Assembly (NCBI GenBank): GCA_023259235.1
Contig: JAHFQQ010000092.1
Location: 1-11,575 of the forward strand
Source: Polaromonas sp.
GTDB lineage: Bacteria > Pseudomonadota > Gammaproteobacteria > Burkholderiales > Burkholderiaceae_C
Reading direction: 5' to 3'
DNA: 11,575 nucleotides
In this document: positions 6,264 to 11,575 of the stretch, piece by piece
How the letters are laid out: every line of letters starts with the position of its first letter
Numbering within the stretch: position 1 is the stretch's first letter
The notes under the pieces: generated by a model
What the model saw: only the letters and a program-made list of their open reading frames with translations
Told to the model about the DNA's origin: nothing
Database searches by the model: none
Position numbers and translations under genes: made by a program

Positions 6264-7418
6264 ATGTCCGCGGTTTTTGACAAACCCTTTCTCTACCGGC
6301 GCATCCTTCCCCTGCTGCAGGGCTTTGACGGGCTGCTGGCGTTTGCCGTGTTCTTGCTGGCCTGCGCCGGGATGCTGATCATGTATTCGTCGGGCTATGA
6401 CCAAGGCAGCCGCTTTGCGGACCATGGTCGCAACATGCTGATTGCCGGGGTCATCATGTTCGTGGCGGCACAGGTGCCGCCGCAGCGATTATTGGCTTTT
6501 GCCGTCCCGCTTTACCTGGTGGGCGTGACGCTGCTGGTGGCGGTTGCCCTTTTCGGCGTGAGCAAAAAGGGCGCGCAGCGTTGGCTCAACATCGGGGTGG
6601 TGATCCAGCCCGCTGAAATCCTCAAAATCGCGATGCCGCTGATGCTGGCCTGGTGGTTCCAGAAGCGCGAAGGCCAGTTGCGCCCGCTCGATTTTCTGGC
6701 TGCCGGCGTGCTGCTGGTGATCCCGGTCGGGCTCATCATGAAGCAACCCGACCTGGGCACCGCATTGCTGGTGCTGACCGCTGGTGTGGCGGTGATTTTC
6801 TTTGCCGGCCTGAGCTGGAAGCTGATTGCGCCGCCGCTTCTGCTGGGTCTGATTGGCGTGTTTCTGGTGGTCTGGTTTGAGCCGCAATTGTGCGCCGACG
6901 GGGTGCGCTGGCCGCTGTTGCACGATTACCAGCAGCAGCGCATCTGCACCCTGCTCGACCCGTCGCGCGATCCGCTGGGCAAGGGCTTTCACATCATTCA
7001 GAGCATGATTGCGATTGGCTCTGGCGGCGTGTTTGGCAAGGGCTTCATGGCTGGCACGCAGACGCACCTGGAGTTCATTCCCGAGCGCACCACGGACTTC
7101 ATTTTTGCAGCTTATTCCGAAGAGTTTGGACTGGTCGGCAATTTGCTGCTGATCGCCGGATTCATGTTCCTGATCCTGCGCGGACTGGCCATTGCATTGC
7201 AGGCCCCCACGCTGTTTTCGCGCCTGCTGGCCGGTGCGCTGACCATGATTTTTTTCACCTACGCCTTTGTCAACATGGCGATGGTCAGCGGCATTTTGCC
7301 GGTGGTCGGGGTGCCGCTGCCCTTCATCAGCTACGGTGGCACCGCCATGGTGACGCTGGGGCTGGCCGTTGGCATGCTGATGTCGATTGCCAACGCCAGG
7401 CGGCTGGTTCAAACCTGA
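6264..7418 (+). CDS. rodA: Rod-shape SEDS peptidoglycan glycosyltransferase RodA (MrdB)
   Basis: A 384-residue polytopic membrane protein. The frame is open from an ATG at 6186, but the extra 26 residues are Arg/Asn-rich and unlike the family, while MSAVFDKPFLYRRILPLLQGFDG matches the usual start. Hydrophobic segments recur along the whole length, consistent with the ten-helix SEDS fold. Signature regions are KKGAQRWLNIGVVIQPAEILKI (101-122, family normally P-S-E), IMKQPDLGTALLV (158-170), GKGFHIIQSMIAIGSGGVFGKG (239-260), FIPERTTDFIFAAYSEEFGLVG (271-292) with the conserved extracellular Asp278, and PFISYGGTAM (353-362). RodA polymerises glycan strands from lipid II during side-wall elongation, paired with PBP2 and the MreBCD elongasome. 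Contrary to the common mreBCD-mrdA-rodA order, no mrdA precedes it: its neighbour is the divergent yqiA-like gene. Confidence 0.95.
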   Translation: MSAVFDKPFLYRRILPLLQGFDGLLAFAVFLLACAGMLIMYSSGYDQGSRFADHGRNMLIAGVIMFVAAQVPPQRLLAFAVPLYLVGVTLLVAVALFGVSKKGAQRWLNIGVVIQPAEILKIAMPLMLAWWFQKREGQLRPLDFLAAGVLLVIPVGLIMKQPDLGTALLVLTAGVAVIFFAGLSWKLIAPPLLLGLIGVFLVVWFEPQLCADGVRWPLLHDYQQQRICTLLDPSRDPLGKGFHIIQSMIAIGSGGVFGKGFMAGTQTHLEFIPERTTDFIFAAYSEEFGLVGNLLLIAGFMFLILRGLAIALQAPTLFSRLLAGALTMIFFTYAFVNMAMVSGILPVVGVPLPFISYGGTAMVTLGLAVGMLMSIANARRLVQT

Positions 7419-7474
7419 CAAGGCTGCTGATCTTGTGCAACCCGGAGCTGCAACCCTTTCCCATTCAGGGCATG

Positions 7475-7492
7475 CTGCTATTGAATCAGCAG
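7475..7492 (+). repeat. Palindrome CTGCT-N8-AGCAG containing GCTATTGAA
   Basis: CTGCT (7475-7479) and AGCAG (7488-7492) are perfect inverted arms. The 10-mer GCTATTGAAT inside it is identical to one at 10438-10447. It lies about 55 bases after the rodA stop; with no T-run behind it, it is not a classical terminator. Confidence 0.4.
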
Positions 7493-7879
7493 TGTTGATC
7501 ATGTGCGTGGAGGATTTGACGTAAACTGCCGATGTGGTGCAGCCTGGCCCGCAGGGCGGCTTTCGAAGGCCCGTTTGGCGGGCATGCTGCTGCCGCGATT
7601 TGCCGATTTCCGGCGGACTGCAAGGCTGCGGTCCTGGCAACGGCGGACCCTGAAAGTCCCGGACCTGCAGGGGTCAATTGCGATGATTCAGATGGTCTGG
7701 AGCCGGTTTGTGGCGTGCCTTCCACAAGTGTCTGAAAGGTTGTTGCGTTGAGGCAACGGAAATACATTTTTGGTACTAATTTCTTTGCCTAAGCGCGCTG
7801 GCTCTGTTGCAATAGATACAACTTCCTAAATGGAGGTTGGCCCGGGGATCCAAAATCCTGGAGCCCTATGTTTAACCTT

Positions 7880-7884
7880 GGAGA
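7880..7884 (+). promoter_or_regulatory. Shine-Dalgarno GGAGA of the porin gene
   Basis: GGAGA lies 8 bases before the ATG at 7893 and decides the start: the frame is open from an ATG at 7830, but only the start at 7893 has a good ribosome site and places a signal peptide at the N-terminus. Confidence 0.8.
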
Positions 7885-7892
7885 AACTCTCA

Positions 7893-8894
7893 ATGAAAAA
7901 ATCCCTGATTGCTCTGGCTGCACTCGCAGCCGTAAGCGTTGCTTCTGCCCAGTCTTCCGTGACTCTGTACGGCGTGGCTGATGCTGCCATTGGCCAGACC
8001 AACAATCCCGGCATGGGCATGGCAAACGACAAGTTTCAACTGATCTCGTCCAACATTCTCAACAACGGCAACTCGCGCTTCGGTTTCCGTGGTGTTGAAG
8101 ATCTGGGTGGCGGCCTGAAAGCCGGTTTCAACTTCGAAGGCGGCATTGTTCTGGGCACCGGCGCCGGCAACACCAGCGGCGGTCAATTGTTCTCCCGCAA
8201 CGCCAACGTGTCCCTGATGGGCAACTTCGGTGAACTGCGTCTCGGCCGCACCCTCACCACCACGTTCTACAGCGAGGCTTCGTGGGAACTGACCGGCATG
8301 GCCAACTACTCCGTGTTGGCCAACCAGTTCGGCTTCGGTGGCGCTGGCCCGCGTGACAGCAACGTCATCATGTACAACTCGCCCAATTTCTCGGGCTTCT
8401 CGTTCTCCGGCAGCGTCGTGCCCAAGGGCAACGCCAATTACGGCACCGCAGCAGACCCCAAGGGCAAGTATGACCTGGCCGCCAGCTATGCCAATGGTCC
8501 CATCACTGCTTCTCTTGCCTACAACAAGGTTCAGGATGGCAACACCGGTGTTGTGCTGGGCGGCAAGTACAACTTCGGCCCGGTCGCGGTTGCTGCCAGC
8601 TTTAACCGGATCAAAGACGATGCAGGCAATATCCTCGGCAGGGGCTACACGCTGGGCGCCAGCGGCCAAGCCGGCCCGGTCATCCTGACTGTTGACGTGG
8701 CTCGCGACACCGAATTCAGCGACACCGACTTCGTGCTGGAAGCCAAGTACCCCCTGTCCAAGCGCACTTTCCTGTACGCCGCGTACCTGCGTGACGGCAA
8801 CGGCAAGGTTACTGCTACCAACCCGATTGTTGTCGGCACTGGTGCCAACCAGAACATCAACGGCTACACGCTCGGTGTTCGCCACAACTTCTGA
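7893..8894 (+). CDS. Gram-negative general porin (trimeric 16-strand family)
   Basis: A 333-residue precursor. MKKSLIALAALAAVSVASA is a textbook Sec signal peptide, with probable cleavage after Ala19 to leave QSSVTLYGVADAAIG, the usual first strand of betaproteobacterial porins. Alternating hydrophobic patterns, frequent Gly/Asn/Ala and strand motifs such as SRFGFRGVEDLGGGLKAGFNFEGG and NVSLMGNFGELRLGRTLTTTFY (loop 3/constriction area) follow. The protein ends GYTLGVRHNF with the C-terminal Phe recognised by the BAM assembly machinery. It would form outer-membrane channels for small hydrophilic solutes; selectivity cannot be read from the sequence. Codons such as AAC, GGC, CTG and CGT dominate, consistent with high expression. 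The gene has a strong Shine-Dalgarno and its own rho-independent terminator, so it is monocistronic. Substrate-specific relatives cannot be excluded. Confidence 0.95.
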   Translation: MKKSLIALAALAAVSVASAQSSVTLYGVADAAIGQTNNPGMGMANDKFQLISSNILNNGNSRFGFRGVEDLGGGLKAGFNFEGGIVLGTGAGNTSGGQLFSRNANVSLMGNFGELRLGRTLTTTFYSEASWELTGMANYSVLANQFGFGGAGPRDSNVIMYNSPNFSGFSFSGSVVPKGNANYGTAADPKGKYDLAASYANGPITASLAYNKVQDGNTGVVLGGKYNFGPVAVAASFNRIKDDAGNILGRGYTLGASGQAGPVILTVDVARDTEFSDTDFVLEAKYPLSKRTFLYAAYLRDGNGKVTATNPIVVGTGANQNINGYTLGVRHNF

Positions 8895-8900
8895 TGACAT

Positions 8901-8916
8901 GCTGGCCCTGGCCAGC
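8901..8916 (+). repeat. Short hairpin GCTGGC-CCTG-GCCAGC after the porin stop
   Basis: A perfect 6-bp stem with a 4-base loop starts 7 bases after the porin stop and precedes the terminator. Its arms also occur in the terminator stem (GCCAGC at 8938-8943, GCTGGC at 8949-8954), so the two hairpins could exchange partners. A role in mRNA 3'-end stability is possible. Confidence 0.4.
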
Positions 8917-8932
8917 CGTTATTGGTTGATAC

Positions 8933-8964
8933 AAACCGCCAGCCCCAAGCTGGCGGTTTTTTTT
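8933..8964 (+). terminator. Rho-independent terminator of the porin gene
   Basis: AAACCGCCAGC (8933-8943) pairs perfectly with GCTGGCGGTTT (8949-8959) around the loop CCCAA, and the T-run continues to 8964 (eight Ts in all). It lies 38 bases after the porin stop and is a strong intrinsic terminator. Confidence 0.92.
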
Positions 8965-8983
8965 ATGAGAAAATTGAAAAATA

Positions 8984-9003
8984 GGGGTCAGATTCCAATT
9001 TCC
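8984..9003 (+). repeat. GGGGTCAGATTCC-type intergenic repeat, copy 1
   Basis: GGGGTCAGATTCCAATTT at 8984-9001, followed by CC. A diverged copy occurs in the opposite orientation at 11017-11034, immediately before the groEL stop. I recall phrases of the GGGGTCAGA-AATTT kind as common intergenic repeats in proteobacteria, some near REP-associated (Y1) transposases; no transposase is seen here. The copy sits between the porin terminator and the M20 gene. Confidence 0.45.
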
Positions 9004-9044
9004 TCACCCACCTGATGCAAATCGAGCCCTCGACAAGGAAAAAG

Positions 9045-10373
9045 ATGAGGCACCCGGCAATTGTTGACGACAGCCCGCAGCCGCTTTCTGGAGGCCGTTC
9101 CGGGGCGGGTCAACTGCGCGCCAATGGTCGTGCCTTTGCACAGATTGCGCAGTTCCACCCGGAACTGACGGCGTTTCGGCGCGATCTGCATGCGCATCCG
9201 GAACTCGGCTTTGAAGAGGTTTATACGTCCAGCCGCGTGGCCCATGCGCTCAAGTTGTGCGGGGTGGATGAAGTGCATACGGGCGTCGGTAAAACCGGCG
9301 TAGTTGCCGTCATCCGGGGCCAGCAAACCGGCACGGATTTCAAGTCTGCCCTGACTTCTGAACTGCGGCCCATGGTGGGCCTGCGCGCCGATATGGATGC
9401 GCTCCCCATGACCGAGCACAATGAGTTTGTCTGGAAATCCACCAAGGCCGGCCTGATGCACGGTTGCGGCCATGACGGCCACACCACCATGCTGGTGGGT
9501 GCTGCGCGTTACCTGGCCGAGACCCGCCGCTTTGCCGGCGATGCCGTGCTGGTGTTCCAGCCGGCCGAAGAGGGCCGTGGCGGCGCCGATGCCATGATCA
9601 GGGACGGACTGTTCGAGCGCTTTCCGGTACAGGCGATTTACGCCATGCACAACTGGCCGGCCATGCGGCCCGGTACCATCGGCCTCAATCCCGGACCCAT
9701 GATGGCGGCCGCCGACCGCATCACGATCGAGATTACCGGCAAGGGTGGCCACGGCGCGCATGCTTATCTCACCGTGGATCCGGTGCTGGTGGCCGCTCAC
9801 ATCATCACTGCGGTGCAAAGCATTGTTTCACGCAATGTGAAGGCCATGGACAATGCGGTCGTCAGCCTGTGCGCGATGCAGGCCGGCGACCTGGGCGCCA
9901 TGAGCGTGGTGCCCGGAAGTGCCACCCTGGTGGGCACCGTGCGCACCTTCAAGCCGGAAATACAGGACCTGATCGAGCGGCGTTTGCGTGAGCTCTGCGC
10001 ATCAGTGGCGCAGGGCTTTGGCGCGACCGCCACAGTCAGGTATGAACGGCTGTACCCGGCAACCATCAACTCTCCGGCCGAGTATGCGCTGGCGGCAGCG
10101 GTGGCTGAACAGCTTGTGGGCCCGGAAAACGTCGTGCTCAACCTTCAACCCAGCATGGGCGCTGAAGATTTCTCGTTCATGCTCAAGGTCAAGCCGGGTG
10201 CCTACCTGCGCCTCGGCCAGGGCGAGCAACTGCCCGATGGCAAGGGCGGCAGTGTGGGCGGCGTGGGCAGCCACTTTCTGCACAACAGTTGCTACGACTT
10301 CAACGACCAGGTGTTGCCGCTCGGTTCGGCGCTGTTTGCCGGCATTGTGGAGCGGGCGTTGCCACTGGCCTGA
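9045..10373 (+). CDS. M20-family metallo-amidohydrolase (hippurate/N-acyl-amino-acid hydrolase type)
   Basis: 442 residues from the ATG at 9045, which has AAGGA five bases upstream; an in-frame ATG at 9015 would add ten residues but has no Shine-Dalgarno. Recognisable homology begins at FHPELTAFRRDLHAHPELGFEE, so about 35 N-terminal residues are an unmatched extension. Catalytic and metal sites are present: Asp116/Asp118 in GLRADMDALPM, Cys141 and His143 in MHGCGHDGH, Glu175-Glu176 in QPAEEGRGG, His202 in MHNWP, and His413 in FLHNSCYDFN. The cysteine ligand is typical of the HipO/indole-acetyl-amino-acid hydrolase branch rather than of aminoacylase-1 or DapE. The dimerisation (lid) domain is roughly 215-335, with GKGGHGAHAYLTVDP. 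It would hydrolyse an N-acyl amino acid amide bond in the cytoplasm; the true substrate is unknown. A stretch of about 12 residues before the GLRADMD motif (around 94-108) looks like an insertion. It is probably transcribed alone. Confidence 0.93.
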   Translation: MRHPAIVDDSPQPLSGGRSGAGQLRANGRAFAQIAQFHPELTAFRRDLHAHPELGFEEVYTSSRVAHALKLCGVDEVHTGVGKTGVVAVIRGQQTGTDFKSALTSELRPMVGLRADMDALPMTEHNEFVWKSTKAGLMHGCGHDGHTTMLVGAARYLAETRRFAGDAVLVFQPAEEGRGGADAMIRDGLFERFPVQAIYAMHNWPAMRPGTIGLNPGPMMAAADRITIEITGKGGHGAHAYLTVDPVLVAAHIITAVQSIVSRNVKAMDNAVVSLCAMQAGDLGAMSVVPGSATLVGTVRTFKPEIQDLIERRLRELCASVAQGFGATATVRYERLYPATINSPAEYALAAAVAEQLVGPENVVLNLQPSMGAEDFSFMLKVKPGAYLRLGQGEQLPDGKGGSVGGVGSHFLHNSCYDFNDQVLPLGSALFAGIVERALPLA

Positions 10374-10436
10374 GGCGTCGGGCATGCTTCCCGGTGCGCC
10401 GCGGACTGAAGTTGCACAACCACCGTATGCTGTGTC

Positions 10437-10455
10437 AGCTATTGAATAGATAGCT
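10437..10455. repeat. Inverted repeat AGCTAT-N7-ATAGCT
   Basis: AGCTAT (10437-10442) and ATAGCT (10450-10455) are perfect 6-bp arms around TGAATAG. It contains the GCTATTGAA 9-mer shared with 776-784 (minus strand) and 7477-7485. It lies about 65 bases after the M20 stop and has no T-run, so it is not an obvious terminator. It fits the short intergenic palindromes I associate with Comamonadaceae. Confidence 0.5.
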
Positions 10456-10522
10456 AATTCATGGCTCCCCAATACTATTGCGTCAAATGTCCCGCCCGGC
10501 CGGACGGCGCGAAGCTATCATG

Positions 10523-10550
10523 TTGCAGGGAATTCACCCTGACGTATAAA
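10523..10550 (+). promoter_or_regulatory. Candidate promoter of the DUF805 gene
   Basis: TATAAA (-10, 5/6) at 10545-10550 with TTGCAG (-35, 3/6) 16 bases upstream at 10523-10528. This would give a very short leader of about 15-20 bases to the ATG at 10574, just enough for the strong Shine-Dalgarno at 10562-10569. The -10 is convincing, the -35 weak. Confidence 0.45.
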
Positions 10551-10573
10551 TAATCCGGTTCGAGGAGGACTCC

Positions 10574-10903
10574 ATGAATTTCGGCCAAGCCATTTCCAGT
10601 TGCCTGAGCAAATATGGAACGTTTTCGGGGAGGGCATCACGCTCCGAGTTCTGGTGGTTTTTTCTGTTCCAGTTCCTGGTGTCCGTGGCGGCGAGCATCG
10701 TCAGTGAACGATTTGGTTCGCTGGTGAATCTGGCTCTGTTGCTGCCTGCGCTTGCAGTGGGTACACGCCGCCTGCACGACATCGGAAAGTCTGGCTGGTG
10801 GCAGTTGATCATGCTCACGGCCGTTGGCCTGCTGGTGCTTATTTACTGGTGGGTCCAGCCCACCGATGCAGGTACCAACGAATACAGCAGCGGCCTCGCT
10901 TGA
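10574..10903 (+). CDS. DUF805 inner-membrane protein
   Basis: A 109-residue protein with an excellent Shine-Dalgarno (GAGGAGGA at 10562-10569). It has the DUF805 hallmarks: YGTFSGRASRSEFWWFFLF (14-32), then RRLHDIGKSGWWQL (65-78), and a C-terminal QPTDAGTNEYS like the usual G-T-x-G-x-N-x-Y-G tail. Three membrane segments are likely: about 26-43, 49-64 and 77-94. The family (E. coli YhaH and relatives) is widespread in bacterial inner membranes with no function that I can state. Length is typical. It is flanked by its own promoter and a strong terminator and so appears monocistronic; the adjacent genes give no clue to its role. Confidence 0.92.
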   Translation: MNFGQAISSCLSKYGTFSGRASRSEFWWFFLFQFLVSVAASIVSERFGSLVNLALLLPALAVGTRRLHDIGKSGWWQLIMLTAVGLLVLIYWWVQPTDAGTNEYSSGLA

Positions 10904-10930
10904 AATCGATCTAGCCGTGACAGGCCCATG

Positions 10931-10966
10931 AAAAAACCCGCAAGGTTTGCGCCTTGCGGGTTTTTT
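10931..10966. terminator. Bidirectional rho-independent terminator between DUF805 gene and groEL
   Basis: AAAAAACCCGCAAGG (10931-10945) is perfectly complementary to CCTTGCGGGTTTTTT (10952-10966), with the 6-base loop TTTGCG. A run of six Ts ends the structure on either strand, so it can stop both the + strand DUF805 transcript and the - strand groEL transcript arriving from the right. Confidence 0.95.
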
Positions 10967-11016
10967 GATGAGAAAGACATGAAGCCAGGAGGCCGGATTC
11001 CCCTTTGGAAAATCCG

Positions 11017-11034
11017 TGTCTGACCCGATTTCCC
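11017..11034 (-). repeat. GGGTCAGA-type intergenic repeat, copy 2 (inverted)
   Basis: The minus strand reads GGGAAATCGGGTCAGACA here, directly after the groEL stop. Aligned with 8978-9003 on the + strand it shares GGGTCAGA exactly and the surrounding A/T pattern (AAAT before, ATTT and CC after) with one gap. The two copies are inverted about 2 kb apart. Confidence 0.4.
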
Positions 11035-11575
11035 TTACATGCCCATGTCGCCCATGCCACCCATGCCGCCCATGCCGCCACCCATGCCGCCGCCAGCCGG
11101 CGATTCGTCTTTTGGAGACTCGGCCACCATGGCTTCGGTGGTCAGCATCAAGCTGGCCACAGACGCTGCGTTTTGCAGTGCGGTGCGGGTCACTTTGGTG
11201 GGGTCCAGGATACCCATTTCGATCATGTCGCCGTAGGTGTCGTTGGCGGCGTTGAAGCCGTAGTTGCCCTTGCCGGCCATCACGGCGTTCACTACCACCG
11301 AGGCTTCGCCGCCGGCGTTGTAAACGATCTCGCGCAACGGACTTTCGATGGCCTTGAGCACCAGCGTGATGCCGGCGTCCTGGTCAGCGTTGTCGCCCTT
11401 GATCTTGCCAGCGGCCTGCTTGGCGCGCAGCAGCGCCACACCGCCACCGGCCACAATGCCTTCTTCCACGGCAGCGCGGGTGGCGTGCAGGGCGTCTTCG
11501 ACGCGGGCTTTCTTTTCCTTCATTTCAACTTCGGTGGCGGCGCCAACCTTGATCACGGCAACTCCGCCGGCCAGC
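11035..11575 (-). CDS. groEL: Chaperonin GroEL, C-terminal third (5' part outside window)
   Basis: 179 residues are visible before the TAA at 11035-11037; the frame runs off the right edge without a start (the codon at 11554-11556 is GTG, an internal Val). The sequence LAGGVAVIKVGAATEVEMKEKKARVEDALHATRAA is the canonical GroEL stretch returning from the apical to the equatorial domain. The Asp in RVEDALHAT corresponds to the ATPase residue Asp398 of E. coli. VEEGIVAGGGVALLRA and NAANDTYGDMIEMGILDPTKVTRTALQNAASVA follow as expected, and the protein ends in the flexible Gly-Gly-Met repeat tail, here GGGMGGMGGMGDMGM. GroEL forms the 14-mer folding cage with GroES, whose gene is normally just upstream and would lie to the right of the window. 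The terminator at 10931-10966 serves it. The visible part corresponds to about residues 370-548. Confidence 0.98.
   Translation of the reverse strand, partial: LAGGVAVIKVGAATEVEMKEKKARVEDALHATRAAVEEGIVAGGGVALLRAKQAAGKIKGDNADQDAGITLVLKAIESPLREIVYNAGGEASVVVNAVMAGKGNYGFNAANDTYGDMIEMGILDPTKVTRTALQNAASVASLMLTTEAMVAESPKDESPAGGGMGGGMGGMGGMGDMGM

Larger units (their letters stand above)
7419..7892. other. 474-base intergenic stretch between rodA and porin
   Basis: I find no convincing gene here. Short open frames exist on both strands (for example 7532-7735 on +, 67 codons) but match no family I know and lack a good Shine-Dalgarno at the right distance. Visible structure: a palindrome with the shared 9-mer GCTATTGAA at 7475-7492; a GC-rich nested inverted repeat at 7547-7583 (GCCCGC with GCGGGC, enclosing GGGC with GCCC around a TTCGAA centre); and a small GTTGC/GCAAC hairpin at 7743-7758. 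The A/T-rich part at 7760-7825 probably holds the porin promoter, but no clear -35/-10 pair stands out. There is no obvious rodA terminator. An untranslated leader or small RNA is possible. Confidence 0.55.

Noticed and set aside
7540..7585. Possible tRNA or intrinsic terminator at the nested GC-rich repeat
   Set aside because: There is no T-run after the stem and no cloverleaf with T-loop or anticodon-arm features. I left it as unexplained structure.
6489..7640. A 383-codon minus-strand frame opposite rodA
   Set aside because: Its His/Gln/Arg-rich translation matches no family and mirrors the codon bias of rodA; it also extends into non-coding sequence without a Shine-Dalgarno.
7503..7767. 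Small open frames in the rodA-porin spacer on both strands
   Set aside because: None resembles a known protein, none has a properly spaced Shine-Dalgarno, and they overlap one another. I kept the stretch as non-coding.
7890..8900. A 336-codon minus-strand frame spanning the porin almost exactly
   Set aside because: The fit follows from the porin's strong codon bias leaving no stops in the reverse frame. The translation has no recognisable domain, and the porin itself has a signal peptide and C-terminal Phe.

Overview
The window looks like a chromosomal housekeeping segment from a high-GC betaproteobacterium. Burkholderiales is likely, and Comamonadaceae of the Polaromonas/Rhodoferax type is my best guess. 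The basis is protein character (RuvC, MtgA, AroE, RodA, a Gram-negative porin with signal peptide and C-terminal Phe, GroEL with a GGM tail), strong GC bias in third codon positions, and short intergenic GCTATTGAA-type palindromes that I associate with that family. The genus is inference; no rRNA is present.

Layout. Positions 1-206 hold the last 67 codons of a cytochrome P450 on the + strand. It converges on a six-gene minus-strand block (6051 down to 228) that reads, in transcription order, yqiA-like esterase, RNase II/R-family exonuclease, TonB-like coiled-coil protein (GTG start), aroE, mtgA, ruvC. The gaps are 26, 42, 35, 13 and 68 bases, so the block could be one transcription unit. A 212-base spacer (6052-6263) then separates it from rodA on the + strand. 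In this spacer two candidate sigma70-type promoters face away from each other and share a palindromic GTTAAC in their -35 boxes. After rodA comes a 474-base stretch with no convincing gene, then a strongly translated porin with its own terminator, an M20 metallo-amidohydrolase, a small DUF805 membrane protein with its own promoter and Shine-Dalgarno, a perfect 15-bp bidirectional terminator, and the 3' third of groEL converging from the right edge.

How the genes relate. mtgA and rodA both serve peptidoglycan polymerisation, ruvC resolves recombination junctions, aroE belongs to the shikimate pathway, and the RNB protein degrades RNA. The block is a mixture of housekeeping functions rather than one pathway. 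The porin, M20 hydrolase and DUF805 protein look like independent units.

Novelty. I see no CRISPR, no transposase, no phage genes, no toxin-antitoxin pair and no convincing new defence or biosynthetic system. The items worth a second look are modest: the shared divergent promoter, the TonB-like protein of unclear role, an Asp-to-Glu change in the RNB catalytic motif, an insertion in MtgA, the structured stretch before the porin, and two small intergenic repeat families, one of which brackets the M20-DUF805 segment in inverted orientation.
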